From an uncultured Pelagibacteraceae bacterium (GTDB taxonomy: Bacteria; Pseudomonadota; Alphaproteobacteria; Pelagibacterales; Pelagibacteraceae), in contig CACMAX010000002.1 of the NCBI GenBank assembly GCA_902611845.1, forward strand, positions 152,998 to 216,997: 64,000 bases of DNA, read 5' to 3'. Of this stretch, positions 55,308 through 63,699 are shown piece after piece. How positions within the stretch are numbered: position 1 is the first letter of the stretch; each line of letters starts with the position of its first letter. The notes below the pieces were generated by a model that was given only the letters and a program-made list of their open reading frames with translations, was not told where the DNA came from and did not search any database. The position numbers and the translations under genes were made by a program.

Positions 55308-56891
55308 TTAATAACCTTTTGCGTATCCATCTTTTCTTGGATCTGAACCGCCAACTAAATTTCCTTTTTCTCTATCTATTTGAATTGCTTGTCCACCTCC
55401 ATGAGTACCATCTATATACTCAACATTATGACCGACTTCTTTTAAATTATTAAAAATTTTTTCATCAATACTTTTCTCTAATTTGTAAATGTTATTGAAA
55501 TGGAAAGCTCTAGGAAATGAAATGGCTTGTTGAGGAGTTAAGTTATAATCAATAATGCTATTTAAAACATGAACTTGTCCAACAGGTTGATATTGTCCTC
55601 CCATTACTCCATAAGATAATTCACATTCTCCTTTGTTGTTCATAACTATTCCAGGAATTATGGTATGTAGTGGTCTTTTTAATCCTTGAATACAATTAGG
55701 ATGACCTTCCTCAACTCTAAAATTAGTTCCTCTATTGTGAAGAACCACTCCAGATTTGTCACCTGTTATTCCAGATCCAAAAGCATAGCAAACAGAATTT
55801 ATTATTGAAACTGCATTTAAATCTCTGTCTACCACGCTTAAATAAACTGTTTCAGGATGGTTTGGAATATTTAAATCTCCTACATCTGCACAGCTATTAA
55901 TAGATATATTTTTTGAAATATTATCTATGTTTTGTTCACTTAATATTTTTTTCAAATCTAAATCTACAAATTCTGGATCACCAATATTTTCTTCCTTAAG
56001 TTTATAAGCCTGCTTTGTAACTTCTGCTTCAAGATGAAATCTTTCAAATGAATTCACATCATATTTTTCAATACCTAACTTTTCTAATAACTTCATCATT
56101 ACTAAAACTGTTATTCCAGGTCCGCTCGGAGGACATTGATGTATGATAATATCTCTATACCTATCTGATAAAGTGTCTGATTTAATAGTTTTTTGCTTAT
56201 GGAAATCTTCAATTGTATGTAAGCCCCCAAACTCTTTTAAAGTTTTAACTAAATCTTCAGCAATTGATCCTTCATAAAATTCTTTAACTCCATTTTTTGA
56301 AATTTTTTCGAGAGTCTCTCCAAGTGCAGGATTTTTATTTACCTCATTAAATTGATAACTTTTACCATTATTTAGCATATGTTTTCTAGAATATGGGTTA
56401 TCGTTTAATTTATTAAATACGTTGCTCCAGGCGTTAGCAACAACTTTAGTCACTTTAAAACCATTCTTTGCAATATCTATACCTTTGTGAAACAACTCCT
56501 CAAAATCGAGTTTTCCAAAATCATTATGAATTGAATTCCAAGCATCTAATGCACCAGGAATAGTTACTGCGTGAGGACTTGTTAATCCAATTTTATCTAT
56601 ATTCTTTTCCTTGAAATAATCAAAATTCGCTTTTGCTGGAGCAATACCTGATCCATTATATGAAACAGGGTCTTTTCCATTCATTTTTATTATTGCAAAA
56701 CAATCTCCACCTATACTTGTAGCATTAGGCTCTGCAACAGACAGAACAACAGAAGCTGCAATAGCTGCATCAACTGCATTTCCACCTTTTTGTAATATTC
56801 TAAGAGCTTCTTCTGTAGCTATTGGATGTGATGTTGCGGCCATACCATTTGAAGAAATGGCATCTTTATCTTTTGTTGAATGATTATTCAT
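55308..56891 (-). CDS. Gamma-glutamyltransferase family protein, no signal peptide
   Basis: A 527-residue Ntn hydrolase. The N-terminal part shows GMAATSHPIATEEALRILQ and GGNAVDAAIAASVVLSV. The self-cleavage/nucleophile Thr is in HPETVYLSVVDRDLNAVS (about 350-367), followed by GSGITGDKSGVVLHNRG and YGVMGGQYQPVGQVHVL. Unlike secreted Ggt, no signal peptide is visible, so a cytoplasmic role such as cleaving gamma-glutamyl conjugates or an acylamide is likely (inference). First gene of the operon, divergent from the MFS gene with 30 bases between starts. Confidence 0.92.
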   Translation of the reverse strand: MNNHSTKDKDAISSNGMAATSHPIATEEALRILQKGGNAVDAAIAASVVLSVAEPNATSIGGDCFAIIKMNGKDPVSYNGSGIAPAKANFDYFKEKNIDKIGLTSPHAVTIPGALDAWNSIHNDFGKLDFEELFHKGIDIAKNGFKVTKVVANAWSNVFNKLNDNPYSRKHMLNNGKSYQFNEVNKNPALGETLEKISKNGVKEFYEGSIAEDLVKTLKEFGGLHTIEDFHKQKTIKSDTLSDRYRDIIIHQCPPSGPGITVLVMMKLLEKLGIEKYDVNSFERFHLEAEVTKQAYKLKEENIGDPEFVDLDLKKILSEQNIDNISKNISINSCADVGDLNIPNHPETVYLSVVDRDLNAVSIINSVCYAFGSGITGDKSGVVLHNRGTNFRVEEGHPNCIQGLKRPLHTIIPGIVMNNKGECELSYGVMGGQYQPVGQVHVLNSIIDYNLTPQQAISFPRAFHFNNIYKLEKSIDEKIFNNLKEVGHNVEYIDGTHGGGQAIQIDREKGNLVGGSDPRKDGYAKGY

Positions 56892-56921
56892 AATAGAACT
56901 GTAATTTCATAAAAAATATAA

Positions 56922-58130
56922 ATGATCAATAAAATAAATAAAAGTATTCTAATTTTTTCTGTATTTGCCTTTGGCTTTTTTATATCAAATTTACTGAGAT
57001 CAATTACCGCAACATTAACACCTGCTCTTTCAACTGAATTCAATTTAAGTGCCGCAAATCTTGGACTTTTAGCTGGAGGATATTTTCTAGGGTTTTCGCT
57101 CATGCAAATTCCTACCGGTATGTTATTAGATAGATTTGGTCCAAAAAAAGTTATCGGATATTTATTAATCATTGCTCTTATTGGAACTATTTCATTTGCT
57201 TTTGCTAAAAGTTTTGCAGGTTTATTAATTTCTAGAATTTTCATTGGTGTAGGTGTTGCTGCTTGTTTAATGGGTCCTTTAACTGGTTATAGAGTATGGT
57301 TTGAAGAAAAATATCAACAACGTGCAAATTCATGGATGTTGATGGTTGCAAATTTTGGATTTGTTGCATCAACTCTACCAGTTCAAATTTTATTACCAAT
57401 AATTGGTTGGCGATCTATTTTTTTAATTATAGCCTCTTTAATTTTGATAAGCATAATTTTAATATCAATTTTAATACCTTCGTGGGAAACTAAGAGGGAT
57501 GAAGACCAAAATAATAATCTTCAAAATCTTTCCCACATATGGAAAAATAAATTCTTTATTAGCTTAGTACCGCTTGCATTTTTTAATTATGGAGGCGTTC
57601 AAGCAATACAAACATTGTGGGCTGGCCCATGGATGCTAAATGTAACGGGTTATGATGCAATACAAAGTGCGACAGGTTTATTTTGGATAAATGTAACTAT
57701 GCTTTTTTCTTTTTTAATATGGGGATATTTTTTGCCAAAACTATCTTCCAAGGGAATTGACAGTATGAGAATTGTAAAATTTACACTTCCTGTAAGTTAT
57801 ATAATTTTATTTTTAATAGTCATAATGGGAGACAAAGCTGGTGCAACCATGTTCACTCTTTATATTTTATCATCAATAGTAATTTCTTTAACCCAACCAG
57901 CAATAGCATTAAATTTTCCTACTAAACTAGCAGGAAAATCTTTAACTTCATTCAATGTATTTTTATTTTCTGGTACTTTTTTTGTACAATGGATAATTGG
58001 TTTAATAATAGATTTTTCCAGAAATTTAGGTGCTACTATTACAATGAGCTATCAAATTTCTTTTTCAATTTTTTTATTTTTATGCATTTTAAGTTACTTA
58101 TTTTTTTTAATATTAAATAAAAATGAATAA
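56922..58130 (+). CDS. Major facilitator superfamily transporter
   Basis: A 402-residue protein with 12 predicted membrane helices. Motif A-like GMLLDRFGPKKVIG lies between helices 2 and 3, preceded by GYFLGFSLMQIPTG. LTPALSTEFNLSAANLGLLA is characteristic of small-organic-acid or nitrate/cyanate MFS carriers; the substrate is unknown. It is divergent from the gamma-glutamyltransferase operon and overlaps the DMT gene by 8 bases. Confidence 0.92.
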   Translation: MINKINKSILIFSVFAFGFFISNLLRSITATLTPALSTEFNLSAANLGLLAGGYFLGFSLMQIPTGMLLDRFGPKKVIGYLLIIALIGTISFAFAKSFAGLLISRIFIGVGVAACLMGPLTGYRVWFEEKYQQRANSWMLMVANFGFVASTLPVQILLPIIGWRSIFLIIASLILISIILISILIPSWETKRDEDQNNNLQNLSHIWKNKFFISLVPLAFFNYGGVQAIQTLWAGPWMLNVTGYDAIQSATGLFWINVTMLFSFLIWGYFLPKLSSKGIDSMRIVKFTLPVSYIILFLIVIMGDKAGATMFTLYILSSIVISLTQPAIALNFPTKLAGKSLTSFNVFLFSGTFFVQWIIGLIIDFSRNLGATITMSYQISFSIFLFLCILSYLFFLILNKNE

Positions 58131-59025
58131 AAATTTTATCGGATATTTTCTATTATTATTTCAGCCACTTTTTATGGCTAGTAATTTAATTGTAGCAAGA
58201 GGTGGTGTTGATGATGTTCCTCCCATATCTTTATCTTTTTGGAGATGGTTTATTTTTTTCATTATTTTATTCGTCCTAAATTATAAGTATTTAGTTGATA
58301 ATTTTCAGACTATTAAAAAAGAGAGTAAAAGAAGTTTTTTTCTAGGTTTGATGGGATGTGGTGTTTGTGGAATATTTCCATATATGGCTGGTTCATCTAC
58401 AACCATTGTTAATATGGGAATTCTTTATACTTCTTCACCAATATTTATAATTTTAATCTCATATTTTCTTTTTAAAGATAAGATAAATATTTTCCAATTT
58501 ATTGGCTTACTTTTTTGTCTAATTGGAGTGTTTGCTGTAATTTTAAAGGGCGATATCAATTTACTTCTTGAATTAAAATTTGCTTCTGGAGATTTTTGGA
58601 TGTTAGGAGCAGCATTAGGCTGGGCAATTTATACAGTTATGCTTTTTCAATGGAATTCAGAACTTAAATTTTTTCCAAGACTAACAATTATATCTTTCTT
58701 TGGTTTTTTATCTATTTTGCCTTTTTATTTTATAGAGCATTTTTATTTTGAAAAAACTTTATTTAATGAAGAATTTTATTATTGGATTTTGTTTGCAGCA
58801 ATTTCTCCAGGTATAATCGCTTTCTCACTATACACATTAACTATTAAATACTTAGGACCATCAACAACCGGTTTCACACTATACCTCTATACAATTTATG
58901 GAGCTTTTTATGGAATAATTTTTTTTTCAGAGATTTTGGAAAATTATCATTTAATAGGTACCATATTTGTGTTTTTTGGTATTTATTTGGTAAGAAGAAA
59001 AAGTAAAAATGAAATTAAAGCCTAA
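58123..59025 (+). CDS. EamA/DMT-family transporter
   Basis: A 300-residue protein with ten membrane helices in two EamA repeats. The first has PISLSFWRWFIFFIILFVLN and NMGILYTSSPIFIILISYF; the second GDFWMLGAALGWAIYTVMLF and LGPSTTGFTLYLYTIYGAFY. Likely an exporter of metabolites or amino acids, as is usual for the family. It overlaps both neighbours (8 and 17 bases). Confidence 0.92.
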   Translation: MNKNFIGYFLLLFQPLFMASNLIVARGGVDDVPPISLSFWRWFIFFIILFVLNYKYLVDNFQTIKKESKRSFFLGLMGCGVCGIFPYMAGSSTTIVNMGILYTSSPIFIILISYFLFKDKINIFQFIGLLFCLIGVFAVILKGDINLLLELKFASGDFWMLGAALGWAIYTVMLFQWNSELKFFPRLTIISFFGFLSILPFYFIEHFYFEKTLFNEEFYYWILFAAISPGIIAFSLYTLTIKYLGPSTTGFTLYLYTIYGAFYGIIFFSEILENYHLIGTIFVFFGIYLVRRKSKNEIKA

Positions 59026-59821
59026 AATGTTATTTGCAAAAATTCTGTTTTATATTTTTATTATTTACTTTGGAGTTTCTCTAATAGTTTATTTTTATCA
59101 AAGAAAATTATTATACCATCCTGGAGAAAATAATTATTTAGATGAGGGACCTCTATCTCACAAAATCGAAAAAGTAACTATTCAATCTGATAATGATCTA
59201 GTTGGATGGTATTACAAAAAAAATAATAACTCTAAAACTTTGCTTTTTTTTCACGGAAATGCTGGAAAATTAGATAATAGAATTTATAAACTAAATGAGT
59301 TTGCAGATTTAGATTTAAACTATTTAATTTTTGCATATAGAGGCTTTAGTGGAAACAAAGGCAAACCAACAGAAATTGGACTTTATAAAGACGCAATTAA
59401 AGCCAAGGAATGGCTTAATCAAAACAATATAGACGATAAAGATATTGTTCTCTATGGAGAGTCTCTTGGCACTGCTGTAGCAATAGAGACCGCAAGTAAC
59501 AATTTATTTGCAGGTATAATATTAGAGTCCCCATTTACATCCATGGAGATTTTGGCACAAAAATATTACCCATATCTTCCTGCAAAAATTATTTTAAAAG
59601 ATAAATACAAATCCATTGAAAAAATTAACAAAATAAAGTTCCCCATGCATGTGATGCACGGGAAAAAGGATAATATTGTGCCATTTTATATGGGCGAAGA
59701 AATATTTAATAAATATGGTGGTGTTAAGTCAAATTATTTTAATGACAACGACGACCATATGATGGAATTTAATAAAAATTTAATTCAATCAATTGACAAT
59801 TTTATAAAAAGTTTAAATTAA
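59009..59821 (+). CDS. Membrane-anchored alpha/beta hydrolase (BEM46/ABHD13-like)
   Basis: A 270-residue serine hydrolase with one N-terminal membrane helix (about 8-28). Oxyanion-region LLFFHGNAGKLDNR, nucleophile YGESLGTAVAIETAS, Asp in MHGKKDNIVPF and His in NDDDHMMEF complete the triad. An ATG at 59027 (MLFAKIL) is an alternative start that would reduce the overlap with the DMT gene. The substrate is unknown. Confidence 0.9.
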   Translation: MKLKPKMLFAKILFYIFIIYFGVSLIVYFYQRKLLYHPGENNYLDEGPLSHKIEKVTIQSDNDLVGWYYKKNNNSKTLLFFHGNAGKLDNRIYKLNEFADLDLNYLIFAYRGFSGNKGKPTEIGLYKDAIKAKEWLNQNNIDDKDIVLYGESLGTAVAIETASNNLFAGIILESPFTSMEILAQKYYPYLPAKIILKDKYKSIEKINKIKFPMHVMHGKKDNIVPFYMGEEIFNKYGGVKSNYFNDNDDHMMEFNKNLIQSIDNFIKSLN

Positions 59822-59869
59822 GACATAATTTAAACAAATCCACATCACTTTTAAATTCTAATTTTAGAT

Positions 59870-60433
59870 ATGTTTAAATTCCTTTTATTACTTTTTTTAT
59901 TAATATTGCCGACAAAACTTAGTTCAGAAATAAATAATGAGTACTATGATAACAATTATTTTCATATTGGAAAAATGAACTCTTACAATAGTGAGTTCAC
60001 TCTATATTTTAAAACGCGGAAGAAAGCTATATTAGCAAAGGGAGAATTTTCTAATTATATCAATGATTTTCCACAGGACTTATACTTATATGATAAAAAT
60101 TTAAATAAAGATTACCCTTTGATTTCATATGACTGGTTTCCAAAAAAAGTAAAAAAAATGTCAAAAAAATATAATTACCCACTTTTCCCAGAGGATTTTG
60201 CTTACTATTTATTAAATGACAACAACACTTTAATTTTGATAAGTGCAAAAAAAAATTTTTATGAAAATTTAAAATATGACATAAAAAATAATAAGCTAGA
60301 AATTGCTAATACCTCTGGCAAATTAAATTTTATAATCTCTTCTTATGCTGAAAACTGTGGTTATAAATCTCTAAAAAATAATTTTGAGTGCAACATCTAT
60401 AAACCTTTAATTTCTAAAAATTTGCTTAATTAA
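59870..60433 (+). CDS. Secreted protein of unknown function
   Basis: A 187-residue protein with a signal peptide (about 1-19, LLLLFLLILP then SSE). The mature part is rich in Tyr, Asn and Lys with strand-like segments (EFTLYFKTRKKAILAKGEF, NNTLILISAKK) and two Cys near the C-terminus (ENCGYK, FECNIY) that could form a disulfide. I do not recognise a family. Its end overlaps ftsY convergently by 8 bases. Confidence 0.65.
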   Translation: MFKFLLLLFLLILPTKLSSEINNEYYDNNYFHIGKMNSYNSEFTLYFKTRKKAILAKGEFSNYINDFPQDLYLYDKNLNKDYPLISYDWFPKKVKKMSKKYNYPLFPEDFAYYLLNDNNTLILISAKKNFYENLKYDIKNNKLEIANTSGKLNFIISSYAENCGYKSLKNNFECNIYKPLISKNLLN

Positions 60434-61343
60434 CTTGGGTAAAAGCACTTGCAAACTTCTCAGCTTCAAATATTTGTAAGTCATCCTCTTTTTCTCCAAG
60501 CCCGAGACCAACAATAGGTACTTTATATTTCTTTGAAATCGCAATCAATATTCCACCTTTTGCAGTTCCATCAAGTTTTGTCATTATGATGCCTGTGATT
60601 GGAAGTAATTTATTAAATTCTTCGAGTTGATTTATTATATTTTGTCCCGATGTTGCATCTAAAACTAAAATAACCTCGTGAGGTGCTGTTTCATCACTTT
60701 TTTTAATTACATTTCCTATTTTTTTTAATTCATCCATTAAATTTTTTTTATTTTGTAATCTTCCTGCCGTGTCTACTATTACTTGATTTATGTTTTGACT
60801 TTGAGCTATTTCCATTGCTTTAAAAGCAACTGAAGCTGGATCTGAACCGGGATCTGATTTTACAATTTTAGCATCAACCCTGTTAGCCCATTCTTCTAAT
60901 TGATCAATAGCAGCTGCTCTAAATGTATCGCATGCTGAAAAAAGAACTTTATTATTATTTTGTATAAATATTTTTCCTAATTTTCCAATAGTAGTTGTCT
61001 TACCAACTCCATTAACACCTGAAACTAATATTATATTTGTCTTTTCTTTTTTTAAAAAAAAATCTTTCTTTTCTAGGGGTGTCATTAGTTCTAAAATATA
61101 ATTATTAAGTATTTCGAAAACTTCCTTTATTGGATCATTTTTAGGATCAATCTTTTTTTGAGCAATTATAGATTTTATCTCTGATGCTGCATCTATGCCC
61201 ACATCTGAGCCGATCAAGAATTCTTCTATTTTATCAAGAGTTGCATCGTCAATTTCTTTCTTAACTATTATTTCTTTAAGGCCTGATGCTATATTGCTTG
61301 CACTTCTTTTAAATCCGATTTTAAATTTTTCAAAAATACCCAT
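60426..61343 (-). CDS. ftsY: Signal recognition particle receptor FtsY
   Basis: A 305-residue SRP GTPase consisting of the N and G domains only: GVNGVGKTTTIGKLG (G1), DTFRAAAIDQLEEW, VDTAGRLQNKKNLM, TKLDGTAKGG (G4) and GLGLGEKEDDLQIFEAEKF. The long acidic A domain of enterobacterial FtsY is missing, as in many alphaproteobacteria. It receives Ffh-ribosome complexes at the inner membrane. It overlaps the dapF stop by one base. Confidence 0.97.
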   Translation of the reverse strand: MGIFEKFKIGFKRSASNIASGLKEIIVKKEIDDATLDKIEEFLIGSDVGIDAASEIKSIIAQKKIDPKNDPIKEVFEILNNYILELMTPLEKKDFFLKKEKTNIILVSGVNGVGKTTTIGKLGKIFIQNNNKVLFSACDTFRAAAIDQLEEWANRVDAKIVKSDPGSDPASVAFKAMEIAQSQNINQVIVDTAGRLQNKKNLMDELKKIGNVIKKSDETAPHEVILVLDATSGQNIINQLEEFNKLLPITGIIMTKLDGTAKGGILIAISKKYKVPIVGLGLGEKEDDLQIFEAEKFASAFTQVN

Positions 61344-62167
61344 TATATTTTGATATTAATTTTTTCAATTTCAGATACAGGACCTCTCATTTTTATATTT
61401 AATTCACTATCAATTTGAATATTTAAAATTCCTGTTGAAAATTCTATTTTTGAATTACTGTTTTGTAGTTGATTTAAATTAGCTGCGACTGCTGTTGCAC
61501 ATGCTGCAGTCCCGCAAGCTTTTGTTAAACCTGCGCCCCTCTCCCAAACTTTAATTTTGTAATGTTGATCACTAATTTTCTGAGCTATCGTGACATTACA
61601 TTTCTTAGGGAAAACTTCATGATTTTCTATTAATGGTCCATATTTTTTTAAATTTATTTTTTCTATATCCTCGCAAAAATATACGACATGAGGGTTACCA
61701 ACATTCACTGCAATACCACCATTCATTTTATTTCCGTCAATATCAATCATACCAAGTGATAGATTTTTAGTATCAATATTTTTACTTAAAGGAATTTTGT
61801 TCCACTCTAAATTTGGAGTTCCAATTATCGTTTCAACATCTTTATTATTAAGAACTTTAGATTTTAATATTTTTGAGGATACCGAAATTTCAATTTCTTT
61901 TTTATTTTTTTCAATACTTAGCAAATAAGCAACACATCTAGTTCCATTTCCACATGCATCTGAGCGGCTTCCATCCGAGTTAAAAAAAGCAACATCAGCA
62001 TCAGCTTTTTGACTTTTGTTTATGTAGATCAACTGATCACACCCTATGAAATCTCTGTCACAAATTTTTAAGATTTGGTCATTTGATAAGTTTAAACTAT
62101 TTATTCTCTGATCAATAATAACAAAGTCGTTACCTAATCCATCCATTTTAAATGCTTCAAATTCCAT
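61343..62167 (-). CDS. dapF: Diaminopimelate epimerase
   Basis: Interconverts LL- and meso-diaminopimelate for lysine and peptidoglycan. The 274 residues include GLGNDFVIID, the two catalytic Cys in DACGNGTRCVAY (about 71-82) and KACGTAACATAVAA (about 217-230), and the GNPHVVYF loop. Coupled with ftsY. Its promoter must lie in the 62168-62326 gap, back to back with that of ffh. Confidence 0.96.
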   Translation of the reverse strand: MEFEAFKMDGLGNDFVIIDQRINSLNLSNDQILKICDRDFIGCDQLIYINKSQKADADVAFFNSDGSRSDACGNGTRCVAYLLSIEKNKKEIEISVSSKILKSKVLNNKDVETIIGTPNLEWNKIPLSKNIDTKNLSLGMIDIDGNKMNGGIAVNVGNPHVVYFCEDIEKINLKKYGPLIENHEVFPKKCNVTIAQKISDQHYKIKVWERGAGLTKACGTAACATAVAANLNQLQNSNSKIEFSTGILNIQIDSELNIKMRGPVSEIEKINIKI

Positions 62168-62190
62168 ATAAATAATACTTAACTTATTTA

Positions 62191-62216
62191 TTGACTTTTT
62201 GAACCTCTAATATAAT
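62191..62216 (+). promoter_or_regulatory. Putative sigma-70 promoter for the ffh leader
   Basis: TTGACT at 62191-62196 and TATAAT at 62211-62216 are near-perfect hexamers, but their spacing is only 14 bases, shorter than the usual 16-18. Transcription from here would begin at about 62222, exactly where the structured leader starts. Confidence 0.45.
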
Positions 62217-62221
62217 TTACG

Positions 62222-62321
62222 CGCACTTCCGCAAAATACAGCAATTTGCGGTGTCTTTGGAAACAAAGAGATCGACACCAGTCAGCGAGGGTTCGCCCAC
62301 TGGTGCGACACTTGCTGTGCG
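62222..62321 (+). ncRNA. Structured 5' leader of ffh (ffh RNA motif, putative cis-regulator)
   Basis: A GC-rich island between the ffh promoter and ATG. Helices seen: closing CGCAC 62222-62226 with GTGCG 62317-62321; P1 CCGCAAA 62229-62235 with TTTGCGG 62245-62251; CTTTG-GAAA-CAAAG 62255-62268; GGTGTC 62250-62255 with GACACC 62274-62279; CACCAGT 62276-62282 with ACTGGTG 62299-62305, enclosing GGG-TTCG-CCC. The P1 loop ACAGCAA (62238-62244) is complementary to TTGCTGT (62312-62318), a possible pseudoknot just before the start. Some helices overlap and compete. A candidate ffh cis-regulatory RNA was described from Pelagibacter in the literature; this region fits that position. Confidence 0.8.
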
Positions 62322-62326
62322 AAATT

Positions 62327-63685
62327 ATGTTTGAAAATTTAACTAATAAATTTGAAGAAATTTTTTCTTCATTAAAAAAAGCTCCCTCTCTTGATGAAAA
62401 GCAAGTTGACGAGGGTTTAAAAGGAATTAGGTTGGCTTTATTAGAAGCCGATGTTTCTTTAGACGTAGTTAAGGAGTTTATTAGTAGAGTTAAGCCCAAA
62501 GCGCTAGGCCAGGAAATTATAAGATCAACTTCTCCCGGGGATATGGTTGTAAAAATCGTTTATGACGAAATAGTATCTTTTTTAGGTGACAAGAATTCTG
62601 AAATCTCCCTTAATGCTGTCCCTCCAGTTCCAATCATGTTAGTTGGGTTGCAAGGTTCAGGAAAAACTACAACAACCTCAAAATTAGCGAAATTTTTAGA
62701 AAAAAATAATAAGAAAAAAGTTATGATGGCTAGTTTGGACGTTTACAGACCCGCCGCGCAAGAGCAATTGAGACTTTTGGGTGAACAAAATAATATTGAA
62801 ACTTTGCCAATTATAAAAGGCCAGCTTCCTGCTGATATTTGTAGAAGAGCTTTAAGTGCTGCAAATTTAAATGGTTGTGAAGTAGTTTTATTTGATACCG
62901 CTGGAAGAACACAAATAGATTTTCAAATGATGAATGAAATCAAACAAATTGAAACTATTATTAATCCTGCAGAAACTATACTAGTAGCAGATTCTCTAAC
63001 AGGTCAAGTTGCTGCTAATGTTGCCAAGGAATTTAAAAATACAGTAAATTTGAGCGGCATTATACTTACAAGAGCAGATGGAGATGGAAGAGGTGGAGCT
63101 GCATTGAGTATGAAATATGTTGCTGAGGTCCCCATAAAGTTTCTTGGTGTTGGAGAAAAAATTGAGAATTTTGAAGTTTTCCATCCTGATCGAATTGCAA
63201 ATAGAATTTTGGGAATGGGGGATATCGTTTCCTTAGTTGAAAAAGCTTCAGAAGATTTAGATCAAGAAAATTTAAAGAAAACAGAAGAGAAACTTAAAAA
63301 AGGTCAATTCTCGATGGAAGATTATCTTTCTCAATTACGTCAAATGAAAAAGATGGGCGGAATAGAAGGCATAATGTCATTTCTCCCTGGAGTTTCAAAA
63401 ATTAAATCACAAATGGACCAATCAGGAATAGATGAAAAAATTATAACTCAAAATGAAGCTGTTATTTTATCAATGACAAAGCAAGAAAGAGAAAATCCTA
63501 AAATTATAAATGGATCAAGAAAAAAAAGAATTGCTAATGGCTCAGGTACAGACATTGCCACTATCAATAAGTTGTTAAAACAATTTAAGATGATGTCAGA
63601 AATGATGAAAAAAATGTCTAAAGGAAACATGAAAGGAATGGCGGATAAAGGGATCCCGCCTGAACTATTTAATCAATTAAAATAA
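62327..63685 (+). CDS. ffh: Signal recognition particle protein Ffh
   Basis: A 452-residue SRP GTPase. N domain MFENLTNKFEEIF; G domain GLQGSGKTTTTSKLAKFL, DVYRPAAQEQLRLLG, DTAGRTQIDFQMM and TRADGDGRGGAALSM; M domain with SMEDYLSQLRQMKKMGG and a Met-rich C-terminus (MMSEMMKKMSKGNMKGM). An upstream open frame continues to 62246, but that stretch is the structured leader, and the ATG at 62327 gives the family start. No Shine-Dalgarno is visible ahead of it, consistent with control by the leader. rpsP follows after 14 bases. Confidence 0.97.
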   Translation: MFENLTNKFEEIFSSLKKAPSLDEKQVDEGLKGIRLALLEADVSLDVVKEFISRVKPKALGQEIIRSTSPGDMVVKIVYDEIVSFLGDKNSEISLNAVPPVPIMLVGLQGSGKTTTTSKLAKFLEKNNKKKVMMASLDVYRPAAQEQLRLLGEQNNIETLPIIKGQLPADICRRALSAANLNGCEVVLFDTAGRTQIDFQMMNEIKQIETIINPAETILVADSLTGQVAANVAKEFKNTVNLSGIILTRADGDGRGGAALSMKYVAEVPIKFLGVGEKIENFEVFHPDRIANRILGMGDIVSLVEKASEDLDQENLKKTEEKLKKGQFSMEDYLSQLRQMKKMGGIEGIMSFLPGVSKIKSQMDQSGIDEKIITQNEAVILSMTKQERENPKIINGSRKKRIANGSGTDIATINKLLKQFKMMSEMMKKMSKGNMKGMADKGIPPELFNQLK

Positions 63686-63699
63686 AGGAGATATAAGTA

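Noticed and set aside
62222..62321. 4.5S SRP RNA gene
   Set aside because: The position beside ffh invited the idea, but the conserved GGAA/GGAAGCAGCC internal-loop sequence is absent. A cis-leader fits better.
62246..62326. N-terminal extension of Ffh by 27 residues from an upstream ATG
   Set aside because: The stretch is the structured GC-rich leader, its translation has no similarity to SRP N domains, and the ATG at 62327 begins the expected MFENLTNKFEEIF.
62188..62499. 103-residue open frame on the minus strand opposite the ffh leader and 5' end
   Set aside because: It is the reverse of the RNA motif and of ffh codons; no recognisable protein, no ribosome site.
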